Below the pieces are notes generated by a model. It was given only the letters and a program-made list of their open reading frames with translations. It was not told the DNA's origin and ran no database searches. A stretch of DNA of 64,000 bases from an uncultured Eggerthellaceae bacterium (GTDB taxonomy: Bacteria; Actinomycetota; Coriobacteriia; Coriobacteriales; Eggerthellaceae), in contig CAUEBO010000009.1 of NCBI GenBank assembly GCA_958454405.1, positions 3,107-67,106 on the forward strand, given 5' to 3'. Positions within the stretch are counted from its first letter, which is position 1; every line of letters begins with the position of its first letter. The position numbers and the translations under genes are program-made. Positions 37,537-49,056 of this stretch are shown piece after piece.

Positions 37537-37542
37537 TATCAT
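37537..37542 (+). promoter_or_regulatory. -10 box of tsaE; transcript may be leaderless
   Basis: TATCAT ends 7 nt before the ATG at 37550, and no Shine-Dalgarno sequence is visible, the same geometry as maf. Confidence 0.35.
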
Positions 37543-37549
37543 ACGGATC

Positions 37550-38059
37550 ATGACGAGCGGACTGACATACATGCGGAAAACCACGTCGCCTGAAGCGACG
37601 AAGCAGCTTGCGGTCACGCTGGCGCCGTACCTGCGTGCCGGCGACGTGATCGTCCTCACCGGGGACCTGGGTGCGGGCAAGACGCAGTTCGTGCAGGGCG
37701 TCGCGGCCGGCCTGGGCGTTCGCGACCAGGTGACCAGCCCGACGTTCAACATCCTGCTTGCCTACCAGGCCGGAGCGCTGCCGCTGTACCATTTCGACCT
37801 CTATCGGCTGGATTCCGCCGATCAGCTGGAGGAAACGGGGTACTACGACACCATCGACGCCGATGGGGCGTCGTTCATCGAATGGGGCGAGAAATTCCCC
37901 GAAGCGCTGCCGTACGGCTATCTTGAAGTGTCCATCCGCGTGGACGCCGAAGGCAACCGCTGCCTGCGGGCGCATGCCTACGGCGACCGGGCGCGGCAGC
38001 TGCTGTTCGTGTGGGCGAAGGATTCCAAATCGCGCCTGATGAAGTCCGCGGGGCAATGA
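37550..38059 (+). CDS. tsaE: tRNA t6A-synthesis ATPase TsaE
   Basis: A 169-residue P-loop protein that drives the TsaB-TsaD complex in making N6-threonylcarbamoyladenosine at position 37 of ANN-decoding tRNAs. Walker A is GDLGAGKTQ near residues 36-44; SPTFNIL and the YHFDLYRL motif follow. Its last codons overlap the start of the tsaB-rimI-tsaD fusion gene by 4 bp. An ATG at 37571 is an alternative start. Confidence 0.92.
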   Translation: MTSGLTYMRKTTSPEATKQLAVTLAPYLRAGDVIVLTGDLGAGKTQFVQGVAAGLGVRDQVTSPTFNILLAYQAGALPLYHFDLYRLDSADQLEETGYYDTIDADGASFIEWGEKFPEALPYGYLEVSIRVDAEGNRCLRAHAYGDRARQLLFVWAKDSKSRLMKSAGQ

Positions 38060-40938
38060 TGGCGATCGAGGAGGCCCTGCCGCTGCGGGACGCATCCGCG
38101 CGTGCGCCGCACGTGTTGGCGTTCGACACGGCCAACGAGGTGATAGCCATCGGGCTCGGCGCGCTGCGGCCCGACGAGCGCGCGGTCGACCTCGTGGCAT
38201 CAGTCGAGATCGAGGCCCGCCGCGCGTCGAACACCCAGTTGCTGCCGCGCATCGACGAAGTGCTGGCCCGCGCCGGCGTGCCGCGCGAGGACCTTGCGTG
38301 CGTCGTCGTGGGCCGCGGCCCGGGGTCGTTCACGGGCGTGCGCATCGCCATGGCCACGGCCAAGGGCATCGCGTCGGCACTCGAGCTGCCGCTCGTCGGC
38401 GTGTCGTCGCTTGACGCGGTGGCATGGAACGCCCAGCAGGAGGGCGTGCGGGGAAGCCTGGCCGTGGTTGCCGACGCCATGCGGAAGGAAGTGTATCCCG
38501 TGCGCTATCTGCTGGACGATGCGGGCATCGAGCGGCTTGAGGCCGACCGCGTCGTGAAGGCGGAAGACGCCGCGCGGGAACTGGCGGCGGAATGCGACCT
38601 GCCCGGGTCGGCGTCTGCGACGGCGCCCAGCCGCTCGGACCGTCCTGGCTCGCACGAAACGTCCGCAGGACGTTTCGGCTCGTGCGGAACTCGCTTGGTG
38701 GGCACCGTCGCAGACGCCGACCCTGCCAAGGAGGACGCGTCGTCGCAGGTTCCCACGCGTCTTCTTTGCGGCGATGCGCTGAAGAAATATGGGGAGCTGT
38801 TTGCGGGTTGCGGGGACGCGTTGGCTCCCGCGTTGTGGACGCCGACGGGACGCGGGTTGCTGCTGGCCTTGCAGGCGGCTTGGCGCGCGGGCGAGGCCGA
38901 TCCCTTCGATGCGCGCCGCCATGACCCCGCGTTCGCGCTGCCCGTGTACACGCGCCTGTCGGATGCCGAGGAGAACGAGCGAATCCGCCTGGCGAAGAAC
39001 GATCCGAAGAACCTGGCAACCGGCGTGCAGGATCTCGCATGCCGCCGCGATCAGCGGGCGAGCATGCACGATACCGCCGTTCTGAACGCGCAGCCCGACG
39101 AGCGGGGCATTACATACAAGCCTCTGGATGCGGCGCACGCCGCCGCCGTGGCGGCACTGGAATCGCAGGTTATGGGAAGCGATGCCTGGAGCGAGGCGCT
39201 CGTGGCCGACGAGCTGCCGCGTGCCGACCGGACGTGGTGGGCGGCGTATGGGCCCGCAAGCGCCGAGGAGCCTTCGGATGCGCGCCGCTTCGCTGCTCGG
39301 CCTGTGGCCTCGTGCGCTGCGCTGCAGGCGGATTCAGAAGAGCATGACGGTGTGCAGACGGCATCCGCAAACCCCTCGGCGCTTGCGGGGCCTTCTTGGA
39401 AAGCGGGGGAAATTGCTGCTGGCGTTGGTGGACCTGTGTCAGGCAAACCAGGCTTGCAACTGATAGGCTACGCTGGCGGGTGGGTCGTCGACGGGCAGGT
39501 GCAGATACTCAAGATCGGGGTGGACCCCGCGATGAGACGCCGCGGCATCGCGCGCGGGCTTCTGGCCCGGGTGGCCTCCGACGCCCGCGACCTGGGCGCG
39601 TCCCGCTGCTCGCTCGAGGTGCGCGCGAGCAATGCAGGCGCGCAGGCGCTCTACGAAGCGCTTGGCTTCCACTCGCTCGGCACGCGGCCCCGCTACTACT
39701 CCGACGGCGAGGACGCCGTCATCATGGAGGGACCTCTTCCGTTGGCCAGGCACGATGTGGCCGGCATGGAGCTGGTGGTGGATGCTGCCAGCGACGATGC
39801 CCGAGCATGCTGTCATCCTTCGACTCCGCGCCTGCGGCGCTGCGCTCAGGATGACGAAGGGGGTGGCCTGCGGCGCTGCACTCAGGATGACGGCTTCGCT
39901 CGTCCCCTCATTCTGGCCATCGAGTCGTCGTGCGACGAGACCGCTGCGGCCATCGTGGACGGCGACGGCAACCTCGTGGCCGACGTGGTGGCTTCGCAGA
40001 TAGACTTCCATGCCCGCTTCGGCGGCGTGGTGCCCGAGATCGCCAGTCGCAAGCACATCGAAGCCATCTGCGGCGTGTGCGGCGAATGCTTCGACGTGGC
40101 GGCCGCGCATCTCGGCGTGCCGCGGCTGACCTGGCGCGACCTCGACTCGGTGGCCGTCACCTACGCCCCGGGGCTCGTGGGGGCCCTTGTGGTGGGCGTG
40201 GCGTTCGCGAAGGGGGCGGCGTGGGCGGTCGACGTGCCCTTCATCGGGGTCCATCATCTGGAAGGCCATCTGTACGCGAACAAGATCGGCGCGCCGGATT
40301 TCGCGCCGCCGGCCGTGGTGTCGCTCGTGTCGGGCGGCAACACGCTGCTCGTGCACATGAAGGGTTGGGGCGACTACGAAACGCTCGGCGCCACCATCGA
40401 CGATGCGGTGGGGGAGGCGTTCGACAAGGTGGCGAAGGCGCTCGGCCTGGGATATCCCGGTGGCCCCGTCATCTCGCGCGAAGCCGTCAAGGGCGACCCG
40501 GACGCCATACCGTTCCCGCGTGCGATGATGCACTCGGGCGATTTGCGCTTCTCGCTGTCGGGCTTGAAGACCGCCGTGGTCACCTACCTCAACAACGAGC
40601 GCGCCGCCGGTCGCGAGCCGAACGTGCCCGACGTCTGCGCCAGCTTCCAGCAGGCGGTGGTGGACGTGCAGGTGAAAAAGGCCGAAATGGCGCTGCGCCA
40701 AACGGGCGCGCGCACGTTCTGCCTGGGCGGCGGCGTGGCCGCGAACCCCGCGTTGCGCGCGGCCTACGAGCGGCTGTGCGAGCGGCTGCACGTGCGCCTG
40801 GTCATGCCCCCGCTCAGCGCGTGCGGCGACAACGCCGGCATGATAGCGCTCGTGGCGCTCGACCGCTATCGGCAGGGCAGGTTCTTCGGCTTGGATGCCG
40901 ACGCCCAAGCCCACGCCAATTTGGACGAGCCGTACTAG
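38056..40938 (+). CDS. TsaB-RimI-TsaD three-domain fusion
   Basis: One continuous frame of 960 residues. About 1-310 is TsaB (VLAFDTANEVIAIGLG, GRGPGSFTGVRIAMATAKG). About 352-580 is a GNAT acetyltransferase like RimI (VDPAMRRRGIARGLLARV, then NAGAQALYEALGF), which modifies ribosomal protein S18. About 618-960 is TsaD (LAIESSCDETAAAIVDGDG, metal motif HHLEGH, SGGNTLLV, CLGGGVAANP). A palindromic repeat is read through at residues 185-222. The linker before TsaD carries two near-identical 12-residue repeats (LRRCAQDD/LRRCTQDD). With TsaE upstream this supplies three of the four bacterial t6A proteins; TsaC is not in the window. Confidence 0.93.
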   Translation: MMAIEEALPLRDASARAPHVLAFDTANEVIAIGLGALRPDERAVDLVASVEIEARRASNTQLLPRIDEVLARAGVPREDLACVVVGRGPGSFTGVRIAMATAKGIASALELPLVGVSSLDAVAWNAQQEGVRGSLAVVADAMRKEVYPVRYLLDDAGIERLEADRVVKAEDAARELAAECDLPGSASATAPSRSDRPGSHETSAGRFGSCGTRLVGTVADADPAKEDASSQVPTRLLCGDALKKYGELFAGCGDALAPALWTPTGRGLLLALQAAWRAGEADPFDARRHDPAFALPVYTRLSDAEENERIRLAKNDPKNLATGVQDLACRRDQRASMHDTAVLNAQPDERGITYKPLDAAHAAAVAALESQVMGSDAWSEALVADELPRADRTWWAAYGPASAEEPSDARRFAARPVASCAALQADSEEHDGVQTASANPSALAGPSWKAGEIAAGVGGPVSGKPGLQLIGYAGGWVVDGQVQILKIGVDPAMRRRGIARGLLARVASDARDLGASRCSLEVRASNAGAQALYEALGFHSLGTRPRYYSDGEDAVIMEGPLPLARHDVAGMELVVDAASDDARACCHPSTPRLRRCAQDDEGGGLRRCTQDDGFARPLILAIESSCDETAAAIVDGDGNLVADVVASQIDFHARFGGVVPEIASRKHIEAICGVCGECFDVAAAHLGVPRLTWRDLDSVAVTYAPGLVGALVVGVAFAKGAAWAVDVPFIGVHHLEGHLYANKIGAPDFAPPAVVSLVSGGNTLLVHMKGWGDYETLGATIDDAVGEAFDKVAKALGLGYPGGPVISREAVKGDPDAIPFPRAMMHSGDLRFSLSGLKTAVVTYLNNERAAGREPNVPDVCASFQQAVVDVQVKKAEMALRQTGARTFCLGGGVAANPALRAAYERLCERLHVRLVMPPLSACGDNAGMIALVALDRYRQGRFFGLDADAQAHANLDEPY
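38605..38723. repeat. Structured palindromic repeat, copy B, inside tsaB domain
   Basis: Outer arms of 25 bp (38605-38629 with 38699-38723, one mismatch), an inner hairpin CGAAACGTCC-GCA-GGACGTTTCG, and the block gctcgtgcggaactcgctt shared with copy A at 32201-32313. The coding frame stays open through it. Confidence 0.82.
39811..39891. repeat. Tandem 26-bp repeat with hairpin in the RimI-TsaD linker
   Basis: gcctgcggcgctgc plus g/a plus ctcaggatgac occurs at 39830-39855 and 39866-39891 (25 of 26 identical, 36-bp period, in frame). gtcatcct at 39812-39819 pairs with aggatgac at 39848-39855. It resembles common intergenic hairpin repeats but is translated here as linker. Confidence 0.7.
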
Positions 40939-41082
40939 CCTGCAAGGCCCCCGGCTCCTGCGGTTGCGCGGGCCCGCTGCTTCCGAACCAACGTCTTCCC
41001 GCTCGGGGCTTTGCGCCGTGTGCATCGGCGTTTCTCTTCGCCTGAAGGTCCGCGCGTGCGCGAGTTCCGGCGGCACCCGGCT

Positions 41083-41122
41083 GTCTTAATCCCATCTTAA
41101 CGTCTGCGCGGCCATCTTTACG
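41083..41122 (+). promoter_or_regulatory. Candidate KdpE direct-repeat operator of kdpFABC
   Basis: tgtCTTAATc, catCTTAACg and catCTTTACg recur with CTT starting at about 41085, 41096 and 41116, that is one and then about two helical turns apart, as OmpR-family regulators prefer. A TATCCT -10-like box follows at 41144-41149 with no -35, in keeping with activator dependence. Confidence 0.45.
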
Positions 41123-41155
41123 CCGTGCTTGCGGACGTCTTCCTATCCTGTTCCT

Positions 41156-41286
41156 GTGGCGGTGCCCCGTCCGCTCGGTTCGAGCGCGTCGGAGCTGAAC
41201 TGCCGACTCCCATCGGGCCGCCACGCCAAAGGGCCCGGCATGGGCGCTGGGGCATTCCCTTCGGGGCAGCGCCTTTGCCGGGCCCT
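41156..41286 (+). promoter_or_regulatory. Structured leader of kdpFABC
   Basis: This fills most of the 387-bp gap before kdpF. An outer pair GTGGCGG/CCGCCAC encloses one domain. A second, long hairpin spans 41230-41286 (AGGGCCCGGCA with TGCCGGGCCCT, inner GGCGCTG with CAGCGCC). No T-run follows, so it is not a plain terminator. It does not match the known c-di-AMP riboswitch blocks that I can recall. The earlier part, 40939-41080, shows nothing recognisable. Confidence 0.4.
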
Positions 41287-41325
41287 CTGAGAACGGTGCT
41301 GGAACGATACGAAGGAAGGAAGACG

Positions 41326-41418
41326 ATGGAACTAGTAGCCGGCTTTGTGGGCGGGCTGAGCGTGATCCTCGCGCTCTACCTGTTCTACCAGCTTCTCAAG
41401 GGCGGTGATGAGCGGTGA
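41326..41418 (+). CDS. kdpF: Potassium-transporting ATPase small subunit KdpF
   Basis: A 30-residue single-helix peptide (MELVAGFVGGLSVILALYLF, then YQLLKGGDER) of the right size, place and sequence for KdpF, which stabilises the KdpABC complex. GAAGGAAGG lies upstream of the ATG. Its TGA overlaps the kdpA ATG (TGATG). Confidence 0.9.
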   Translation: MELVAGFVGGLSVILALYLFYQLLKGGDER

Positions 41419-43190
41419 TGGACGAACTGGTCGAGTACGCGCTCTACCTGATCCTGCTCGTGCTCTTGGCCGTGCCGCTCTCGGCCTACATCAACAAGGT
41501 GATGGCGGGCGAGAGGACCCTGTTCTCGCGCGCCCTCGTTCCGGTGGAGAACGTTGTCTACCGGTGCATCCGCGTGGACAAGTCCGAGGACATGGGGTGG
41601 AAGAAGTACCTGGTCAGCGCACTCGCTTTTTCGGCGATCTGCCTGGTGGGCCTGTTCGCCATCCTCATGCTGCAAGGCGTGCTGCCGTTCAATCCCGAAG
41701 GCCTTCCCGGGCTCACATGGGACCTCGCGTTCAACACCGCCGTCAGCTTCGTCACGAACACGAACTGGCAGGCGTACAGCGGCGAGAGTGCGCTCAGCTA
41801 CTTCTCCCAGGCCCTTGGCCTGACGGTCCAGAACTTCGTCACGCCGGCCGTGGGCCTTGCCGTGCTGTTCGCCCTGTTCCGCGGCCTGGTGAGCGAGGGT
41901 CATCTGGGCCTGGGCAACTTCTTCGTCGACGTGACGCGCGCGACGTTGTTCGTGCTCATCCCGCTTGCGCTCGTGGTGACGATGGTCGACGTGTGGCAGG
42001 GCTCCCCGCAGAACCTCAACGACTATGAGACGGTGCAGCTGCTGGAGCCGGTCGGCGTTGACGCGGAAGGCAACATCGTCGATGCCGACGACCCGAGCGC
42101 CGTCGAGACCGTGGACCAGGCCACGGTGCCCATGGGCCCGCAGGCCAGCCAGGTTGCCATCAAGCAGCTCGGCACGAACGGCGGCGGCTACAACGGCGTG
42201 AACTCGGCCAGCGCGCTGGAGAACCCCACGCCGCTGTCGAATCTGGTGCAGTGCCTGTCGCTGCTGCTCATCCCGGTTTCATGCGTGTTCAGCTTCGGGC
42301 GGTTCGTGCGGGATCGTCGCCAGGGGCGCGCCGTGTTCGCAGCCATGTTCATTCTGCTGCTGGGCGCGCTCGCGGTCATCGGCGTGTTCGAGCAGATGGG
42401 CACGCCCCAGCTTGCAGCCGACGGCCAGGTGTACATGGGGTTGGACGGCCAGTCCGGCGGCAACATGGAGGGCAAAGAGGCGCGCTTCGGCGTCACCGAC
42501 TCGGCGCTGTGGGCGGCGTTCACCACGGCCGCCTCGAACGGTTCGGTCAATGCGATGCACGACAGCTTCACGCCCATCGGCGGCATGGTGCCCATCATCT
42601 TGATGGCGCTTGGCGAAGTGGTGTTCGGCGGCGTGGGCTGCGGTTTGTACGGCATGTTGGGCTTCGTCATCCTCACGGTGTTCATCGCCGGGCTCATGGT
42701 GGGCCGCACGCCCGAGTACCTGGGCAAGAAGATCGGACCGAAGGAGATGCGCATGGCGGTGGTCCTGTGCATCACCACGCCGCTGCTCATCCTGGTGGGC
42801 ACGGGCGCCATGTGTCTCGACCCGGCCACGGTGGACAGCCTGAACAATACCGGCACCCACGGATTCTCCGAGGTTCTGTATGCGGCCACGTCCGCAGGCG
42901 GCAACAACGGTTCGGCCTTCGCCGGGTTCAACGCCAACACGCCCATGATCAACGTGATTCTGGGACTTGAGATGCTGTGCAACCGCTTCATCCCCATCGT
43001 AGCGGTATGCGTGCTGGCCGGTAGCCTGTGCATGCGCCCGAAGGCGGCGACGAACGCTGGCACGCTGTCCACCAGCAATGCGATGTTCGTGTTCCTGCTG
43101 GTTCTGATGGTGCTGCTCATCGGCGCTCTCACGATGTTCCCGGCGCTGGCGCTGGGCCCCGTGGCCGAGCAGTTGATGATGGTGTTGTAG
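41418..43190 (+). CDS. kdpA: Potassium-transporting ATPase subunit A
   Basis: A 590-residue K+-channel-like subunit with about ten helices and four pore-loop motifs. Visible selectivity-filter pieces are [26 protein letters not shown], the GGMVPI loop and [13 protein letters not shown]. It binds and passes K+ into the complex for high-affinity uptake. An ATG at 41418 is coupled to kdpF; an in-frame GTG lies one codon earlier. A charged insert near residues 215-235 ([19 protein letters not shown]) faces outside. Confidence 0.95.
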   Translation: MDELVEYALYLILLVLLAVPLSAYINKVMAGERTLFSRALVPVENVVYRCIRVDKSEDMGWKKYLVSALAFSAICLVGLFAILMLQGVLPFNPEGLPGLTWDLAFNTAVSFVTNTNWQAYSGESALSYFSQALGLTVQNFVTPAVGLAVLFALFRGLVSEGHLGLGNFFVDVTRATLFVLIPLALVVTMVDVWQGSPQNLNDYETVQLLEPVGVDAEGNIVDADDPSAVETVDQATVPMGPQASQVAIKQLGTNGGGYNGVNSASALENPTPLSNLVQCLSLLLIPVSCVFSFGRFVRDRRQGRAVFAAMFILLLGALAVIGVFEQMGTPQLAADGQVYMGLDGQSGGNMEGKEARFGVTDSALWAAFTTAASNGSVNAMHDSFTPIGGMVPIILMALGEVVFGGVGCGLYGMLGFVILTVFIAGLMVGRTPEYLGKKIGPKEMRMAVVLCITTPLLILVGTGAMCLDPATVDSLNNTGTHGFSEVLYAATSAGGNNGSAFAGFNANTPMINVILGLEMLCNRFIPIVAVCVLAGSLCMRPKAATNAGTLSTSNAMFVFLLVLMVLLIGALTMFPALALGPVAEQLMMVL

Positions 43191-43209
43191 GAAAGGTGGT
43201 GAGATACCG

Positions 43210-45366
<2,157 letters not shown>

Positions 45367-45436
45367 CGCCGAGCGCAATGACGCGGATGCGCCCCGCACG
45401 GAGCGCATCCGCACCGCACACGAAAGGATGCACGAC

Positions 45437-46045
45437 ATGAAACAGGCAAAGGTATGGGGAAGCGCGGCGCTGTTCTTCCTCGTGACCACGGTGCTGTGCG
45501 GCGCGATCTACACGGTCGTGTGCACGGGGTTGGCCCAGCTGTTCTTCCCCTATCAGGCGAACGGCTCCATCATCGAGGTCGATGGCACGAAGTACGGAAG
45601 CGAGCTGGTGGGCCAGCAGTTCAGCGACGAAGACCATATGTGGGGCCGCGTCATGAGCCCCAGCACGGGCACGTTCACCGATGACGAAGGCGACGACGTG
45701 CTGTGGTACGGCGCGTCGAACCTGAGCCCGGCCGGCGAAAAGTTCGAGGCTGCGGTGCAGGATCGTATCGAGCAGATCCGCAAGGCCCATCCCGAGAAGG
45801 GCGACGAGCCCATCCCGAGCGATCTGGTGACGAACTCCGGCAGCGGCTTCGACCCGCACATCTCGCCGGCGGCCGCCGAATACCAGGTGGAGCGTTTGGC
45901 GAACAACACGGGCAAGAGCGAGGGCGAGATCCGCGAGATCATCGCCGCATGCACCGAGCATCCCCAGTTCGGCGTTTTGGGAGAGCCGACCGTCAACGTG
46001 CTCAAGGTGAACCTGATGCTGGACGGCATCATTCCGGCGGCTTGA
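45437..46045 (+). CDS. kdpC: Potassium-transporting ATPase subunit C
   Basis: A 202-residue protein with one N-terminal helix (about 8-30) and a periplasmic-side domain. It has the KdpC pattern GSELVGQQFSDEDHMWGR, SNLSPAGEKFEAAVQDRI, PSDLVTNSGSGFDPHISPAAAEYQVERLA and FGVLGEPTVNVLKVNLMLD. It assists assembly and ATP affinity of KdpB. ATG 45437 is 10 nt after AAAGGA; the in-frame ATG 45428 is too close to it. Confidence 0.95.
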   Translation: MKQAKVWGSAALFFLVTTVLCGAIYTVVCTGLAQLFFPYQANGSIIEVDGTKYGSELVGQQFSDEDHMWGRVMSPSTGTFTDDEGDDVLWYGASNLSPAGEKFEAAVQDRIEQIRKAHPEKGDEPIPSDLVTNSGSGFDPHISPAAAEYQVERLANNTGKSEGEIREIIAACTEHPQFGVLGEPTVNVLKVNLMLDGIIPAA

Positions 46046-46200
46046 CGGCCGCCGGAAGAAGCCGACGCTGCGGCCGCCGCAGCACTCGATCTTCGCGCGA
46101 TCCCGGAGCCTCGCGTGCCGAAGTACGCTTCGCCTTCGCGATCCCGTGGATCTCGGGCGCTGCGGACGACCTCGCTGACTGACTGCGCCAACCTGCGGCG

Positions 46201-46209
46201 TGCTATGAT
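46201..46209 (+). promoter_or_regulatory. Extended -10 upstream of kdpD
   Basis: TGC TATGAT lies 30 nt before the kdpD ATG in a 194-bp gap after kdpC. This suggests that kdpDE has its own promoter besides read-through from kdpFABC. Confidence 0.45.
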
Positions 46210-46239
46210 GGCGGCACCGAAACGACAGCGAGTGAGACT

Positions 46240-49056
46240 ATGGATTACGAAGCAAGGCGCGATCCCGACGCCATCCTCAAGCAGATCATCGAGGAGGAGG
46301 CGGCTGGCGGCGATGCGCGCGGCAAGCTCAAGATTTTCTTCGGCTACGCGGCGGGCGTGGGCAAGACCTACGCCATGCTCGAAGAGGCCCATGCCGTGCT
46401 TGAAAAGGGCTTCGATGCGGTGGTGGGCTACATCGAGCCCCACACGCGCGCGGACACGATGGCGCTCGTGGACGGGCTCGAGCAGATCGCCCCGCTCGAG
46501 GTGAAGCATCGCGGCATCATGCTGCGCGAGTTCGATCTCGACGCCGTGCTGCAACGCCGTCCCCAGATCGTGCTCGTGGACGAGCTCGCCCATACGAACG
46601 CCCCCGGCAGCCGCCACAAGAAGCGCTACCAGGACATCGAGGAGCTGCTGCGCGCAGGCATCAACGTGTTCACCACGGTGAACGTGCAGCATCTGGAGGG
46701 GCTCAACGACAAGATCGCCGCCATCACGCACGTCAACGTGGCCGAACGCATTCCCGATCGCGTGTTCGACCAGGCTGCATCGGTCGAGCTGGTGGACATC
46801 GAGCCCGACGACCTCATCGATCGCTTGGAATCGGGCAAGGTGTACGTGCCCGATCGGGCACGTACGGCGCTCGGCAACTTCTTCTCGCAGAAGAACCTGG
46901 CCGCCTTGCGCGAGATCGCGCTGCGCCGCATGGCCGATCGGCTCACGCGCAAGGCGGAGAGCGCGGAGCAGGGAGCGCGCGTGGAAGCGGGCGAGGACGT
47001 GCTGGTGTACGTGACGCCCGATCCGGGCAACGTGAAGGTCATCCGCGCAGCTGCCAATATGGCCGGCTGCTACCACGGCGGGTTCACGGCGGTGGTCGTG
47101 GAGTCGTCCCAGATCAAACGGCTTGACAATGAGCGGCGCGGCAAGCTGCGCGCCAACGTCGATCTCGCCGAGGAGCTGGGCGCGCACGTGGTGACGCTGT
47201 TCGGCGACGACATAGCCCAGCAGATAGCCCAGTATGCGGAGCAGGCGGGCGTCACGCACATCGTCGTGGGCAACGCCATGGGGCTGCGGACCCTCGCGCT
47301 GGGGCGCGAAGGCCTGGTGAACCGCCTCATGCGGCTTGCGCACGGCGCGGTGGTCGACGTGGTTCCCGTCAAGGACCTGCCGGCCCAGTACGGAAGGCTC
47401 CGGGAGGCGAAGGGCCTGCGCCCCACGTTGGGCGACGTGTGGAAGGCGCTCGCGTCGGCTGCCATCGCGACGGCCCTCGGCCTGGTGATCTACCAGATGG
47501 GGCTTTCCGGCTCGGTCGTTCTCGTGCTGTACCTCATCGTCTCCCTGCTGGTTGCCACGCGGGCCGACGGCTTCTTCTACGCGGTCGTGGTGGCTTTGGC
47601 CAGCACGCTCGCTTACAACTTCTTCTTCACGGTGCCGCGGTTCACCTTCAACGCCCATGGCATCAACTACCCGTTCATATTCGCGTTTCTGCTGTTCGGC
47701 ACGCTGGTGGCCTCCTCGCTCGCCGTGCGCATGAAGCGCCAGGCCGAAGCCACCGCGCGGCGCGCGTACCGCATGGAGGTGCTCTTGGAGTCCAGCCGCA
47801 AGCTGCAGGGGGCGGACAGCGTGGACGCGTGCTTCCGCTTGGCGGCCGAGCAGATCATCAAGCTGCTGAACCGGCCCGTCGTCATGTACCGCATCGACGA
47901 AGAAGGGCGCCTCATGGCCCCGGACGTGCACGACGCGCCGGGCACCGTGGGCGGTGCGGACCCGGCGGCGCTGGTTGCGCCGTCCGAGGCGGCCGTGGCG
48001 GCGTGGACGGCCTCGAACAGCGAGCGCGCCGGCGCCACCACCGACACGCTCATGGATGCGCAGTGCCTCTACCTGCCCATCCGGTCGAAGGACGCGGTGT
48101 TCGGCGTCGCGGGCATCGTCATGGACGAGGAGGGGGACGACGACTTCGGCGCGTTCGAGAAGAACCTGCTGCTCATGATCGTCGACGAATGCGGGCAGGC
48201 GTCCGAGCAGATCGCCTTCGCCGACGAGCGCCGGGCCATGGAGCTGCGGGTGGAAAAGGAGACGCTGCGCTCGAACCTGCTGCGCACGATCTCGCACGAT
48301 CTGCGCACGCCGCTTACCAGCATCTCGGGCGACGCCGACATGCTGCTGCACGATGACGGCAAGCTGGACGAAGAGCTGAAAGCGCGCCTGTACCGCGACA
48401 TGCACGACGACGCATGCTGGCTCATCGCGCTCGTGGAGAACCTGCTGTCCATCACGCGTATCGACGACGGCACGGTGGAGCTTGCCATGCAGCCCGAATT
48501 CGTCGGCGAGGTGGTAAGCGAAGCGCTCCGCCACGTCGACCGCCGCGCCCAGAGCAGGCGGATCGACGTGGACATCGACGACGAATTCCTCATGGCCGAC
48601 ATGGACGCGCGCCTCGTCGTCCAGGTGATCATCAACCTTGTGAACAACGCGGTGGCCTACACGCCCGGCGACGGGCGCATCCTCGTATCAGCCCGCCGTG
48701 CAGACGAGGACGGGCATCCGCGCGTGAACATCGCGGTGGCCGACGAGGGCCCCGGCATTTCGGAGGAGGAGCGCGAACACCTCTTCGACATGTTCTACAA
48801 TGGCTCGAATGGGGCGAAGGACGGCAAGAGCGGCGATTTCAAGCGGGGCATGGGGCTGGGGCTGTCGCTGTGCCGGTCGATCGTGAACGTGCACGGAAGC
48901 GAGCTCGAGGTGCGCAACAGGTCGCCGCACGGCAGCGAGTTCCGGTTCACGCTGCCGGCTGTGGACATGAACGACGTGATGGCGGCGGGCGACGGGGCGC
49001 TTCGCGCGGACGGCCCGCACGAGGCGGCGGAGAGCGAGGGGGCGAACCGTGGCTGA
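46240..49056 (+). CDS. kdpD: Osmosensitive K+ channel histidine kinase KdpD
   Basis: A 938-residue sensor kinase. The N-terminal KdpD domain has Walker A GYAAGVGKT at about 35-43 and Walker B LVDELAHTNAPGSRHKKRYQD. A USP-like domain (about 255-375), four membrane helices (about 404-500) and a GAF domain follow. HisKA has the phospho-His near 686 (ISHDLRTPLTSISG), and the ATPase domain has NLVNNAVAY, DEGPGIS and GMGLGLSL. A tail of about 20 residues follows the core. It responds to low K+ or ionic stress and controls KdpE. It overlaps kdpE by 8 bp. Confidence 0.96.
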   Translation: MDYEARRDPDAILKQIIEEEAAGGDARGKLKIFFGYAAGVGKTYAMLEEAHAVLEKGFDAVVGYIEPHTRADTMALVDGLEQIAPLEVKHRGIMLREFDLDAVLQRRPQIVLVDELAHTNAPGSRHKKRYQDIEELLRAGINVFTTVNVQHLEGLNDKIAAITHVNVAERIPDRVFDQAASVELVDIEPDDLIDRLESGKVYVPDRARTALGNFFSQKNLAALREIALRRMADRLTRKAESAEQGARVEAGEDVLVYVTPDPGNVKVIRAAANMAGCYHGGFTAVVVESSQIKRLDNERRGKLRANVDLAEELGAHVVTLFGDDIAQQIAQYAEQAGVTHIVVGNAMGLRTLALGREGLVNRLMRLAHGAVVDVVPVKDLPAQYGRLREAKGLRPTLGDVWKALASAAIATALGLVIYQMGLSGSVVLVLYLIVSLLVATRADGFFYAVVVALASTLAYNFFFTVPRFTFNAHGINYPFIFAFLLFGTLVASSLAVRMKRQAEATARRAYRMEVLLESSRKLQGADSVDACFRLAAEQIIKLLNRPVVMYRIDEEGRLMAPDVHDAPGTVGGADPAALVAPSEAAVAAWTASNSERAGATTDTLMDAQCLYLPIRSKDAVFGVAGIVMDEEGDDDFGAFEKNLLLMIVDECGQASEQIAFADERRAMELRVEKETLRSNLLRTISHDLRTPLTSISGDADMLLHDDGKLDEELKARLYRDMHDDACWLIALVENLLSITRIDDGTVELAMQPEFVGEVVSEALRHVDRRAQSRRIDVDIDDEFLMADMDARLVVQVIINLVNNAVAYTPGDGRILVSARRADEDGHPRVNIAVADEGPGISEEEREHLFDMFYNGSNGAKDGKSGDFKRGMGLGLSLCRSIVNVHGSELEVRNRSPHGSEFRFTLPAVDMNDVMAAGDGALRADGPHEAAESEGANRG

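Noticed and set aside
38605..38723. Frameshift splitting tsaB from the rest of the fusion
   Set aside because: The repeat inserted there keeps the frame open, and the domains on both sides read through without a stop.
41156..41286. c-di-AMP (ydaO) riboswitch in the kdp leader
   Set aside because: The position fits, but the conserved ydaO sequence blocks are not visible; kept only as an unexplained structured leader.
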